Assembly: GCA_905221605.1 (NCBI GenBank)
Contig: CAJNDS010000408.1
Location: 82,661 to 146,660, forward strand
Source: Symbiodinium natans
Lineage: Eukaryota; Sar; Dinophyceae; Suessiales; Symbiodiniaceae
Reading direction: 5' to 3'
Length of the DNA: 64,000 nucleotides
Shown: piece by piece, positions 33,500 to 44,689 of the stretch
Layout: each line of letters begins with the position of its first letter
How positions within the stretch are numbered: position 1 is the stretch's first letter
Translations under genes and position numbers: made by a program
Notes under the pieces: generated by a model
The model's input: the letters and a program-made list of their open reading frames with translations, nothing else
What the model was told of the DNA's origin: nothing
Database searches by the model: none

Positions 33500-35980
33500 A
33501 CTTTAGGATCTTGCCGGATTGGCGGTCTGTTTGCTGGAGTGAGCTTGAGTGCTTGTCTGAGATGCCTGTCGTAGGGCGTTTCAGTTTTGGCTTGCTGGCT
33601 TGCCGTGATGCTGGGAAAGACCACTAGGGCCGTCAAATCCAAATGTACTGAAGTCGTTCGCCGGCATCTAGGCCTTCTTTTGTTGAGATGCTTCAAGAAC
33701 CCTAGACCCTCTCGAGATTTTGGTGTGTAGTGTTGGCCTCACAGTACGTACCAGTCGTATAATCTCAGTCTTCATAACACAGCACACGCTTTGTCACGGA
33801 ATCTCAGGTTCCATGCAGCTCTGGCTTGCACTAAACATTTCAGTTCGTGCCCGTTGCAGCTTGTCCTCACCAGCGTTGTGCGTACAAGGTGGCCACCAAT
33901 ACCTAGAATCTCGGCTGAACTTCATTGTTTTGCTAAGGAAAAGACTCATGGACATGTTGTGATGCCAGGTTTGGTCATCTATTCCAAAGATCCCAGCTTC
34001 AGTGGCCGTCTCGTATTCCATGCTGAAGAAGAAGGCATGCCAGATGTCAGCACGTTTGGGTGACAAATGGGTAACGAGTGCGTGCGCGTGTGTCTTCATT
34101 TTGAAGCAGGACGGCGCTACATCCTGGGATGCGACTCGACTGCTGTAAGGGTTGCTCGTTTCAGTTGCTGAAAGCTTCGATTTTAGGTTCCTCGCGATGC
34201 GACTTTCAGCTGCCACAGACTCCAGGCATGTGCAGCTCTGACGCATCAAAGTGGGTTTGCGATTCTGTGTAGATCTTTGTAGATCGAGCGCAGTGTACCC
34301 GAGGTCCGGAGACATGCCTTATTTGGCAGGACAGGGGCTGGAATATCTTGGTGTTCTATGTTTTGGGTTGAAGGCTTTCGGGTGAAGTATTAATTAACGT
34401 TAACGCGGTCCGCCTCAGCTCTGCTGAAGGCTGAAGCTGTGGTCTAGTTGTCGAGATCGTTTGATTCTCCCTCCGCTTTTCAAGAGCACCGTAGGTAACC
34501 TGGTTGTGGCTTGGTGTTGTCCTGCGCACCATGACAATTGATGGCTCGATTGATCAGCAGTGTTGGCCGAACTAGACGAATGGGCATCACTGAGCTGCTG
34601 GCTTGATTGGCTGCTGACACTCCAGCCATCTTGCTGCACTTCTGTTGTTCCTGTCGTTGTTTTGCGCAGCCCAAAGAGCTTGCCGCCAGCCCTTTGAGAT
34701 GAATCAGCCAGCCTTGGCACGTGCACAGCCACGGTGTAGAGCTTCGCCGGGCAGACCTAGGCACACTATGTCACTCCAGGGAGCGCGAAATTTATTGGTG
34801 TTGTGCTCGGGTGGGAGCTTTGCTAGCTGCCGGTCTGGAGCAGCGCGGTCTAAACCGTGTCGAGCCTCACTTGTTTCCATCCTGGAGGATATGGAGCACG
34901 ACGAGCACCTGCGTCCTGTGACGGCTCGTCGTGAGTGTTGCCGGTTGTACGCTGTTGTGATGACTGACCGTCCTGCCGATGATGTTCAAGGTCGCAGATT
35001 GATCATTGCTGATGAATGGGCTACTCTTCCTTGACAGCTTGGTCGCATACAGCTGAAGGAGAAGCACCTGCTCTTGAGGGCAGGCAGACGTTATGACCGC
35101 CTTGGAACATGCCTTGGCGAGGAAAGCAACCTCGACCATTGCCAAAGAGTACTTGGATCCTTATCGTGGTTCGCCTCGTGGTGTGCTATTTCGGGGGTGC
35201 CCACTTCCCGTGGATGGAGAAAGTCGTGCAGAACTAAACCCTGTTGTTTCCAACTAAGGTTTAGGTTTTTGGAACTGAGGCCTTGGCGGGGCCATCTCAA
35301 AGAAATCCTGCATCTTTTCAGATCTCTGACCTTTTTTGCAAAACAATTAGTGCCCATGACACTGATCAGGGAGTGCCGGCAACCATCGCCTACGATTTCG
35401 CGGTTGGGGCTATTATAGGGTTTCTTAGACCTCAACAGACACGGATGAAGCCTAACAGGGCTCGAGGCGTGCAAGGGCCGTCGGAGGTTGAGAGTTTTGG
35501 CTTTGGCGGGGGGGGGGGGGGGGGGTGTCCTTGACGGGACCTGGGCAGCAGTCAATGATGAAACTTCAAAATGGTACCAGGCAAGCTCACAAGATGAGTT
35601 GAAGGATTCATGTACTAGCACCCAGCGTAAAGTATCATGAGCAAGTTATCAAGTTGGAGTTGGAAAGTCGAACTTGGATGTTATATCAGTTATAGCTATA
35701 GGCGAAACCAGCATGCAAGCATAAACTGCCTGCAGGAATCCGGGCGTTTGTTCGTCAAGCCGTTGGGGATCATTCTGCTCCCGTCGGCCGCCATTGAAGC
35801 TCACGGATTGCATTTGCTCCAAGGTCATTGGCAGACTTGTCTCGAAGACCACGATGGTATGTCGCTTAGGCAATCCCAACAACATCAACCTTTAAGTCAG
35901 TTTTACTCGCGATGTTGGCACGTGCAACAGGGCGGCAACCCAATATGATCCAATTTTGACATCGCGCAGCACTAGACTTT
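33500..35980 (+). other. middle of the kinesin-3-like gene, exons unresolved
   Basis: Protein-like + pieces are present. About 34860-35035 has SILEDMEHDEHLRPVTARRE. 35082-35256 follows GGGCAG and has MTALEHALARKATSTIAKEY and PRGVLFRGCPLPVDGE, ending at TAA. About 35640-35690 has QVIKLELESRTWMLYQ. About 35740-35815 has RLFVKPLGIILLPSAAIEAH, resembling the FHA strand and His (ILxGxxIxxxHC). They lie between motor and FHA exons, so belonging to the same gene is likely, but the splicing is not solved. A G-homopolymer lies at 35508-35526. Confidence 0.4.
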
Positions 35981-35987
35981 GGCTGAG

Positions 35988-37425
35988 GTGAACGGGCTAC
36001 GGCTAGTTCGTGCCGAAGCGAAGGAGCTGCTGCATCAAGACTTCGTCGTACTTGGCCATTCTTTCAGGTGCAGCCTTGCTGCCCTGTGCCCCCCCCGCCC
36101 CCCCGCTTCGGTACTTTTGTTCGCAAGTCTTGTGTTTAAGGCACCGCAAATTCAGTGATAGGCACGTGCTTGGAAGGTTTTTCGTCTTCACCAAGCCGGA
36201 TCCAACAGTGCAAGCCTTGCTTTTCAGTGGTCGCGCAGAAGAAGGCCTTCAAGAGCCTTCGGCTTTTGCTTTGCGCAAGTCTACACTATACCACTATGCG
36301 TACCGATGGATAAGCCGGATCCTACTTCGCTAAAGACTCTGCGTGGGAAGCCCTGACGACAGATCAACCTCCCAAGTTGTCGTGAACATTCGTGAAAGTT
36401 CGGCCCGACAGATTCTTGGAATAATGAATGTTGGAATCCACACCCTAAACAGAGGGCCTACCCAGACCTGGTTCAAACCCAAGATCCAAACACAAAAAGC
36501 TCTGAAGAGTTGCCTGCCTCTGCAGGGCAAGAGGCAAGCTCGTACATGTCGTACGTAAGTTTCAGCGGAGGTGCAATCGATGAGTCCACTAACAATGCCA
36601 TCAGAGGCCTGGGCTGGAGCACTTTTCATCACCTTTCCCCGCCCGATGAATCCCTGACTTGAAGGCATCATCGCCGAGCGGGCCTGCTCTCCACTGGAGA
36701 TGGAGCGGGCCAGACGTTACTTGCGTGCTTTGGAAGAGGATATGGTGTCCAGTTGCTCATCGAAAGATGATTTTTTGAAGAGTGCCATGCTAGCACGAAA
36801 TATGATTGAAGAGGCGAAGGTCTTGTCCAAAGCGCTGAGACCACATGAGAATTTGAGCTACGAACTTCTCACTGCATCCCCAGTGTTGTCTCTTCACGAG
36901 CTGGGGACGCCCAATTTGTGCATCCGCGTGCTGAAGAATGGCAATCCTGCTCCAGCAGAAGTTGCACTTTGGAGTTTCAGCACATTTCAGAACCGGCTGA
37001 ACCTCATGAGACATGCTTACAGTCTACGCGGCAGTCGTCCTACAACACCTGCTGCAGTCCATGATCCATGGTGCGAGCTGACAGCTTGCTGCCATTCAGG
37101 TTTGGCAAGTGCAGAAGCTCCCAAGGCTCAATTGCCGTACCCGGTGGCCGTGAGTCCGCCGACTCCTACGACTGTCTATCGGTCGCCTGTGCAGGTTGCG
37201 CCGGCATTGAACCCACAGAACCCGCAATGGAGGAGTCCAGCAAATTGGACTTCCTTTGGACTTGCCTCCCACCCCGGTGTCCAAGCTGTCTCGGTGTCCT
37301 ATAGGGTCCCACAAATTCCGGCGCCGCCGTCCTGCACATCATCTCCTCGAATAGCTCGGCGAAGCGTGCAGGGAGTTGAACAAGCCCCGTCAGCTTCACC
37401 ATCGACACGGTTCCGTGAAATCTGA
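35988..37425 (+). CDS. kinesin-3-like FHA and KIF1-type exons
   Basis: 35988-36067 (after GCTGAG, before a GT donor) reads VNGLRLVRAEAKELLHQDFV then VLGHSF. From 36177, after GGAAG, comes FFVFTKPDP; joined they give the end of an FHA domain (VNG..., L-h-x-D-x-xxLG, HxFxF). 36700-37425 is an uninterrupted 241-codon frame. Its residues ~20-110 match the region behind the FHA in KIF1-type kinesins (AMLARNMIEEAKVLSKALRP, then LWSFSTFQNRLNLMRHAY), followed by a Pro/Ser/Ala-rich tail ending TRFREI. I link it to the motor at 31.8 kb on strand, order and domain logic; the ATG at 36700 sits right after an AG and may be an internal Met. Further coiled-coil text near 37680-37790 could be a later exon. 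Confidence 0.7.
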
Positions 37426-37429
37426 CGTC

Positions 37430-38360
37430 CACAGCTGCAGAGCCAAAGGTAGCCGCTTGACATCATGCATAGTTTCTGGGTGGTGCAGCTCACAGCCTGA
37501 CCTTCCTTTTGTACCAAAAACAAACTGAGCAGGGCACGGGCGGACATGGGTGGCTTTGAGGGTAGCTGCAGTGTGTGTGTGTGTACGAAAATCAGTCCAG
37601 GCATCCAGATTGTGGAGCAACGCCGCTTTGCGGCTTCACTCAGTGGCCAGAAGCCAAGTCACAGCACCAAAGGCAGGACCCGGCAGAGCGTAATAGAGCG
37701 GCTACTTGGTCAATGTGGCATTCCTGGCTTTGCCAAGGCCAGCAGGTGGAGCACATGGAACGAGAACTTCGGCCTTTCGACCATCTGGACTGTGCAAGGC
37801 GCAAGGCACCATCAAGTTCAACTACAGATAAGGGCTGAAGCGGATGGAAGGCGTTCTATCTCTGTGAAAACCATGGTCCTGGTACCGCAATGTGACACGG
37901 AGCGTTGCCCAGCATCACGGCGCAGCTGAGTTGTTAAAAAGTGTCAGGATTGCTCCTCGGCACTTGCCATGCTGTAGTTGTAAGCAAGCTACTCTATCTT
38001 CTTCCGTACAGCACCGAACATTGTCGATGCCATGATCTCCATTGCTGCAGCCTCCATGCCGAGACAGTTGTGCGACGCGTTGGGGGACGGGCAGCATGGT
38101 TGAAGTTCCCTGACTTTTGGGCTTTAATTACAGTGAAGTCGTATTCCGATAAATTGTGGCGGGGTGGTATGTTGCTGTCCTTGGGGCTCGAGCTGGGGGA
38201 GTCCCCACGAGAACGGCCGGGTGCCGAGCGGGCCACGCACTCAGCAAATCTGGTGCTGCCACTGCCCTTGACTGCCCTTGTACCAAGTATGTGCCTTGGA
38301 ATCACACACCGGCAGTATTGCCCTTATTTCGCTGCGAACGAGACTCACAAGAAGGCAGAC
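37430..38360 (+). other. kinesin 3' end / spacer before LSM5
   Basis: Contains a short helix-like stretch QQVEHMERELRPFDHLD near 37740-37795, possibly a 3' exon of the kinesin gene. The rest, up to the LSM5 start codon, shows no recognisable exon. Confidence 0.4.
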
Positions 38361-38373
38361 CGGGTCCGTTAAC

Positions 38374-39131
38374 ATGGCATCGATCTCCGCCGCGCCTTCC
38401 TATCTGCCGCTGGTCACGGGCTTAGCTGGCACGACAACCCAACGGTGCAACCGCTCCCCTTTCGCCAAGGCCCTGATTGACAAGTGCATTGGCTCCCGGA
38501 TATGGGTGCAGCGCTCGGGTGCTTCACAAAATTTCCACGAAGGCATCCGGCACAGATTGGTGATCTTCACGCATTCATACGAAAATGGGCAAGCACCATG
38601 CTGCGATGGGCTGCACCGCGCATGAAGTGCGCATGACATGGGAAACCACCTCGCAAGAGTATCAACATTTGGAGCAGCCGAATGCAAGAGAGTAGATTTC
38701 GCACATGTGGGAGAGATGGGTTTAGCCCAGGTCATTATGAAGGGTGACAAGGAGATCGTAGGCACTTTGCGCGGTTTTGATGATTACGTCAATATGGTGA
38801 TGGACGTGGCTTGGCTTGCAGTTTATGGATGTCTGTCACTTGGCCGGGGGGAAGTGCCTGTTGTACTGGCACACTGCGGGCTACTAAGGACGTGCGAGAG
38901 TACACTTTCACTCCCCAGGGCAAGAAGATCACACACCTGGAGTCGACAAACCGGCCTGAGGTTGCACTTCTCAAACATGGTTGGGAGATGCAACATTGAT
39001 GCGATATTCAATCTGCAAATCGAGAAAGCCGTTGAGACTCATGCGCACGTGGTGGATGTGAACTTCATGCCAGGATACTTCTCAATGGCAATAACATCAC
39101 GATGCTGGCAGCCTCAGCTCTCGGGGGGTGA
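38374..39131 (+). CDS. LSM5: U6 snRNA-associated Sm-like protein LSm5
   Basis: Five exons recover essentially a full LSm5 of about 87 residues. Exon 1, 38374-38412, [13 protein letters not shown]. Exon 2, 38470-38505, [12 protein letters not shown]. Exon 3, 38731-38805, [20 protein letters not shown] then NMVMD. Exon 4, 38889-38944, [19 protein letters not shown]. Exon 5, 39074-39131, [18 protein letters not shown] and TGA. Sm1 ([14 protein letters not shown]) and Sm2 (ILLNGNNI) motifs are intact. LSm5 is a ring subunit of LSm2-8 (U6 snRNP, nucleus) and LSm1-7 (mRNA decapping, cytoplasm). Introns 1-3 have GT-AG ends (57, 225 and 83 bp). The last fits best as GA...AG (38945-39073), since a GT donor would insert residues inside the Sm2 approach. 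Only the C-terminal tail differs from the usual PGG end. The frame is intact, so the gene looks functional. Confidence 0.93.
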
Positions 39132-39289
39132 TATTCGGATAACCCCCCAGGCTCTTAGATGTTTGGATTGATGCTTAAGTTTGGCTTTAGCTGGCAAATG
39201 CCAAAAAACTAGAAGAAGGACGGCCAGGACAGGGTCTTGGATGGTCTTGGGTTAAACGCGAACCATGCGACTCAGAAAGCCCGGCGACT

Positions 39290-39385
39290 CAAGATGAGCA
39301 GTATCAAAAAAAGGTAAAATACATAAATAACTCAATAAATAAAAATAAATACTATATATATATATAAAGGAAATAAAGAATAGAT
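39290..39385 (+). repeat. AT-rich tract with (AT)n
   Basis: AATAAATAAAAATAAATACT followed by a (TA)n run, downstream of LSM5. Confidence 0.7.
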
Positions 39386-39844
39386 TTGTGTACAGGATGC
39401 TGTGGAATTCACGGATGTGTCCCACAGACTCACTGCAAGCAAAGTGGCTCCGTGTCAAAACCGAACCTTCGAACGATCATCGCTGGGAGCGACTCGACCA
39501 TGTTCCCTCCCTTTCAGCATACTTCAGCCGTATTAGCAAAGGGTCAAACTTGTGCGCTGCTTTGAGGCCGCTGGAGGTGGAATTCCCTGTGCTCGTAGCT
39601 TGCCGTGCGCTAGGTAATCATTTTGGGAGGTTCGCAGGACCACACGCAGCAACAGACCAGGACGGCCAGTCAACAAATTCCGGGACGTGCGAATGATCGA
39701 ACTTCGACGTTCAGTGGCGTGGCGACAGTGAGCACTGCAACAGGCGCAGCTCAGCCAAGGTCCATGCCATCGAAACCAGTAGGTCTTGACGTCGTTGCAG
39801 ATGATATACAACCACTGGGTGAGAAGCTGCAAACATACTGTAGC

Positions 39845-40096
39845 AGCAAGACGATCTGTGGGCCGAGCTGCGTGCAGTCATCCGGATTCCTATCGTCGGC
39901 ACATTCAGGGAGACCTCCACCAAAAGCACAGTCCGCAACATGCGGGCTGCATTCATCTGTTTCATCACCGTGTATTCTGCTTTATTTGCTTACGAGGACA
40001 CAGCGTGACACAGTACTGATTCTTCGCACTTCTTCTGCTTCCTCGTGCTGAGGATGATTCCTGGAGGGGATCCAGAGGAGAATGACAAGGGCGGTG
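39845..40096 (+). CDS. C-terminal exons of an unidentified membrane protein
   Basis: From about 39848 (after CAG) an ATG-less frame reads DDLWAELRAVIRIPIVGTFR, then NMRAAFICFITVYSALFAYE with one hydrophobic, probably membrane-spanning, segment, and DTA. A 48-bp intron (GTGACA...GCTGAG, with a pyrimidine-rich 3' end) joins it in frame to MIPGGDPEENDKGGGA and a TAG near 40096. The acidic/Gly-rich end looks like a cytosolic tail. Possible earlier exons lie at 39485-39770 but were not resolved. No family recognised. Confidence 0.5.
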
Positions 40097-40099
40097 GGG

Positions 40100-40680
40100 C
40101 CTAGTGAGGGATGTTCTTATATGTGCTTGGGAGAACGCAGCTCCCTGCAAAGTCTCACAGGACGCATGCGGAAGCGCGGGAAAGGGTCGTGCTTTGCATG
40201 GTCTGAGTTTTCGAGCGCTGTTCATCATTCAATCAGATGCCGTTGCAACTGAATGTTTTGGAACCTGACCTGACCTCCTGGAAAGCAAGTTTGCGTCGCA
40301 TCACTGGCTCATACTGGCTCCAGCTGAACACTGGGCAGAGTCACGGCGAGAGGATAGAGATGGTTGGGTTGTTTTGCAAGCCATGTCATGAAAGCATGAG
40401 TGATCTCCCAGCTTCAAACTCAAAAGCATATATGGACCACAGACTGCAGCATGAGAGTTGTAGTGGTCCCTGTCCTTTCTGACAACTACGCGTTGCATCC
40501 TTAGAGAGATCGAAGATTTTCGAAGCACCGCCAGTTTTGCACAGTTGTCCGCTGTTGCACCCTTCGGTGCCTGCGAATTGCTAAAGGTCAGTTCCATTGT
40601 GGCCATGATGCATCACCAAAGCATGTTGTAGTCTCTGGGCACTACTACAATTTGGCTTTTCCTCGGCCCATAGAAGGGGC
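40100..40680 (+). other. unassigned region
   Basis: An 81-codon + frame at 40237-40482 has no recognised motif. Nothing else is supported here. Confidence 0.35.
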
Positions 40681-40694
40681 ACGCGCCCAAACAC

Positions 40695-41300
40695 ACTCGA
40701 AGCGTCAGGTTGCGAAAAGCTGCGGAAAGGTTGCGGAAAGAAAGGTTGTGGCAAGGTTGCGGAAAAGGTTGTGGCATGTAGAAAGCTACCAAGTAGTTGT
40801 CTGTTGTTTGCAAAATCACCATGGACCGTTGCCGCACATGTCATATATGCCTTGTGTTCCGTGGTCCCCGGGCCGTGCTTTCCACATATTACGACACTTT
40901 GCTTCCACAGTTTCTCCCTGGTCCACACAGACGTACTTGCAGTTCTGCGGTTCCCGGGCTATGTTGTCCACATGTTGTGACACTCTGGGACATTGTCCAC
41001 AGAGACTTTCACGATGTTCTGTGTCCCCGGGCTATGTTTTCCGCATGTCGCAATACTTTGCTTCCCCACTTCCCCGGCCCTTGTCCCTAAACATGCCTTA
41101 CGTTCTGCGGTCCCAGCGGTAAGTTTTCCACATCACAACAGCATGTGTCCACAGTTCCGGGGGCCTTGTCCACGCACACATACATGCCTAATGCTACGTG
41201 GTTTCCCATGCTGCTAAGAATGTTTTCCACAAGCCACGCCAGCATTCTTCCTCCACATAAAACACACTTCCTGATGTTCTGTGGTCGCCTGGTTAAGGCA
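40695..41300 (+). repeat. ~85-bp degenerate tandem repeat
   Basis: Five to six units, each with GTTCTGYGGTCCCCGGGC, then TGTTTTCCACATGT, then CAACACTTTGCTTCCACAG. Starts lie near 40858, 40940, 41016, 41101, 41191 and 41276. Preceded at 40720-40775 by a short GGTTGCGGAAA repeat. Several ORFs on either strand here come from the repeat. Confidence 0.85.
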
Positions 41301-41733
41301 GGAAAACATGGCTTTCGGACGTGAAAAGGGGGGGGCCTTTTGTTGGGTAAAACCAGGCTTTTGGCAGAGGGCCTTTTGTTGTGGATACCATGATGGAGGC
41401 CTTTGTTGTGGAAACCATGGGTTTTGGACCTGGAAACTGCAATGCCCGAAGAATCTTGTAGCAGGAGTTCCATAAGGAGATATAACGTAAAGTTGCCATG
41501 GGGCTGGCCCAAGTCTGTGTGTTGATATATCAATGTGCTGTTACTATCTGTTGAATATGCATTTGAATGGAGACATAGGCAATGGATTTGTAGTTTCTGT
41601 CCGTCTCTGTGACGACGAGGATTTGGGACCATGCAGTCTTGATGTCTTGTGCCGTCTGGCAAGCAGCGTTTGTCGTCCTCGCTAGCCCATGGTATCGGTG
41701 CAGAGCATGTTTCCGCCGTGCAACCCCAGTGAG

Positions 41734-44676
41734 GTACTTGTTAATCGACGACGCAAAGAAGGTCGCAGCATGCGTGGACCCCGCAGAGGCCATCTGGCAT
41801 AGATTGACAGGGTCGCCTGATGTGCGTACGAAGCAGTGCCACCCCGTGGCGAAGGTGAGCCAGAAACGTGCACATTTACTCTCAATTTTATCTCTGTTCT
41901 TTACGTCCACTTTGCTTTCGAACATCCCGTAGAATGTCGAAGAAGGCCTCCTCAGAAAGGCTATGGATGGCGCATCTTAGAACCTCAGAAAACATCTCTT
42001 CTTTGAAAGCATTCCTTGTCGGGTAAGCAAGGGGCACTTCCAGATGCGGGGGCAACCAGCGGCCCGCTCGGGGGCGCACAGGCCCACCTGGTCCTTGCAA
42101 AGGCCAAGGAGGAGGGCGTGCAGCTTGTGGCAGCACCTCCTCTTGAGAGTCTCTCTCTTTACGAGTTTCAGATTACAAATGTTTACAAATGCTTGTGGAA
42201 TCTGCAACGAACTTAAGGTTCTCACCACCCATCATCACTACGATCATGCTGGTGGGAATGAGGAGATGACCAAGCAGGAGCAGATGGCGAAAATGGCAAC
42301 ATATATTGACATATATTATATTCACATATATTGATTGCTGTGGTCTTCAGAACGCTGATCCGTGTGTGCTCTGCGCCACAGGTTCCGGGCATCAGAGTCT
42401 ATGGGGGGCGCCTCGACAATGTTGCAGCTTGTACTGATCCGCTGGACCGGTGGGGGTGCTGGCAGCTGTCGGTTAGTTACTGCTAACGGCTAGCAGGCTA
42501 GCAAGGTCTTTAAGTGCTCGCGGCAGGAGCATTCCGACAAGTTCAACATTGGATCCATCGAGGTACTGCGCGCACATCCCACATGCCGTTGTGGTTGGTG
42601 CGTGTCTGCACCAAGGTCTGCGCCCTGCACACGCCCGGGCACACTCGTGGATCTATATGCTATCACTGCTATGATGCCACCGACAATCAGGCTGGCACCG
42701 ATGGGGGCAGAAGGAATTCAATCAACGATCACATACTTATAAGCTTTGATCAGCAAAAGCATTTTTGCAAGCAAAGTTTAAAAACACATGGGCTCTTTGC
42801 ACAAGACACCAGAGAAGGAGGAGAAGAAGAAGATATTCATGTCAAGATACGATCATGAGATAGAACGTTGTCTACAGGAAATTGACCACTCATCCCAAAT
42901 AAAAGAAAACAGTGAAAGAATCCAGAAGTACAGATAAAGTTCATAAGAAATATCGAATAAACAAACAGTCTAAATTTGCTAAGAAGAATGACATTGAAAG
43001 ACTTCTCATAAAGTCATTGCATGTGTAGAGTTTGGCAGGCTCAGGGTACACACGATTCCTTTCAATTGTGTCGACGTGCCTTTTGGCGAAAAAATCGGCA
43101 GTCGAGCCAGAAGGCGGACAGGAGTTGTTTCCGTCATACTGGACTTGATTACAGTCCGGGGTGTTGCCCCTGAGGTATGGCTGATGAACAGGTGTTCAAT
43201 CATCCCCATCCTCCAGTTGCAAATCTTCCATTGCAGTAAGTGCACCGAATAGCAGCAGCTGTCGATTCTTAAAGCGAGGTTTCGTTCATTCAGTTTGGCG
43301 TGTTCGCATGGTCGTCGTTGGTAGAATCTAGCTCACCAAGAACTACCCATTGACTGATTGCAGGCGATGGTTGAAACCTGATAAACCCAGTTGCAGCCAA
43401 TGGTTGCGCTCTTTTTTCCGCATCCGGCCATCTCCAAACTGATTGGTGATTGGAGCTAACGTTCCGATTTGGTTTTTCATGGAATGGCATCAGCAGTCGC
43501 ATTTTGACGACCATACAATTCGCAGTATCTTCACATCACTGAATGCTTTGAAAACCGTGTTCAGGGTCTGGTCTTCACCGGAGATACGTTGTTTGTGGCT
43601 GGTCTGCGCCCGAGCCATGCAGCCAAATGACACGAAGTCAGGCAGGAGCGTCAGCAGATGTCAGCAGCCGCCCCTCCCAAGAATCACAGCATGGTTGAAA
43701 GTTGAAATCTTTAGAAGGCTAAAAGAATACTTCCGCTCTGCACCGGTCGTTGGCCAGCGCAATCTTTAAGGATGTGGGCGCATGTTCGAGAGCACACCAG
43801 AGGAGGGGAGCACATGTCGCCTGTTTAGTTCGCAGGGTTGTCAGATCCTCGCCACTGCCCAGCCCAAGAATGTAGCCATCAACGCTGCAAGTCTTGGAAG
43901 CATGTTCTTAGTGTAGCAGAATGTGTGGTGCGTGCCCATGATAAGAAAGAGCATATTGATGGCATATGGGGCTTAATTATGGTGTAAGATTTTCTGGAAT
44001 TATTTTGTTTATTTTGGAAGGGCATGTTTAGTATTCTGTTGTCGGCCTCGATTGCAAACATGAACAACGTGTAACCCTTGAACTGAACTCTTCTTGGCGA
44101 AGGCTGCCTTTTTCTTTCATTCTCTCTTTACGAGACACTGCTTGAAATGCAAAGCCCGAACAATGCTCAACCGCGAACTTTGCGCGCAGGATTTTCACAA
44201 CTCCCTCGTTAATGTGCCAGAAACCCAGCTCGAACACTTATCCGAGAATGTCTCTTGCAGCCCACGGCAGGGTAAGTTGCACAATGTTGCACATGAGACT
44301 GGGAGCGCTGCCACCAGAGACTCAAGTCTATGTTGGGCATGAGTACACAGCCAGGCGCCCAAGTGGAGCCGCTGAAGATCATGCAGAAGCACTTTCTATC
44401 ATATTCTGAGTGCCTGTGCTCCACTGTTCAGGTGAAGAACTTGCAGTTCGCCGTCGCTGTAGACGCCGCAAACAAAGACTTGGAGAATTGCCTGCCTGTT
44501 TGCATCACAAGTTTGGCTATGCTTTCCAAATTGTGTGCGCCTTCGTGCCTCTGAGGTAAGCATGCTTCAGCATGACACACATGTGCCACGGTTGAGGAGG
44601 TTGCGTCTTGAGTGCCACTTGTCCGGATGCCAGGCAGATGTTGGGATGGGCGCAGGAGCAGAAGGCACACACAGCT
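41734..44676 (+). CDS. HAGH: hydroxyacylglutathione hydrolase (glyoxalase II)
   Basis: Ten exons follow glyoxalase II in order: 41734-41788 YLLIDDAKKVAACVDPAE; 42082-42126 AHLVLAKAKEEGVQL; 42218-42274 VLTTHHHYDHAGGNEEM; 42382-~42450 VPGIRVYGG; 42527-42562 EHSDKFNIGSIE; 42616-~42675 VCALHTPGHTRGSICY; 43565-43601 GLVFTGDTLFVAG; ~44285-44350 LGALPPETQVYVGHEYT; 44432-~44488 VKNLQFAVAVDAANKDLE; 44638-44676 MLGWAQEQKAHTA. All binuclear metal ligands are present: HxHxDH, the His of TPGHT, the Asp of FTGDT and the His of GHEY. The enzyme hydrolyses S-lactoylglutathione to lactate and glutathione, completing methylglyoxal removal. Missing: the first exon with ATG, the CGRFFEG exon (43602-44280) and the C-terminal PST...NPF exon. 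Introns begin GT or, after DPAE, GC. Confidence 0.9.
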
Positions 44677-44689
44677 GTGAGCGGCGAGA

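Noticed and set aside
36430-36500. tRNA B-box-like word GGTTCAAACCC
   Set aside because: No matching anticodon arm, D-arm or acceptor stem around it.
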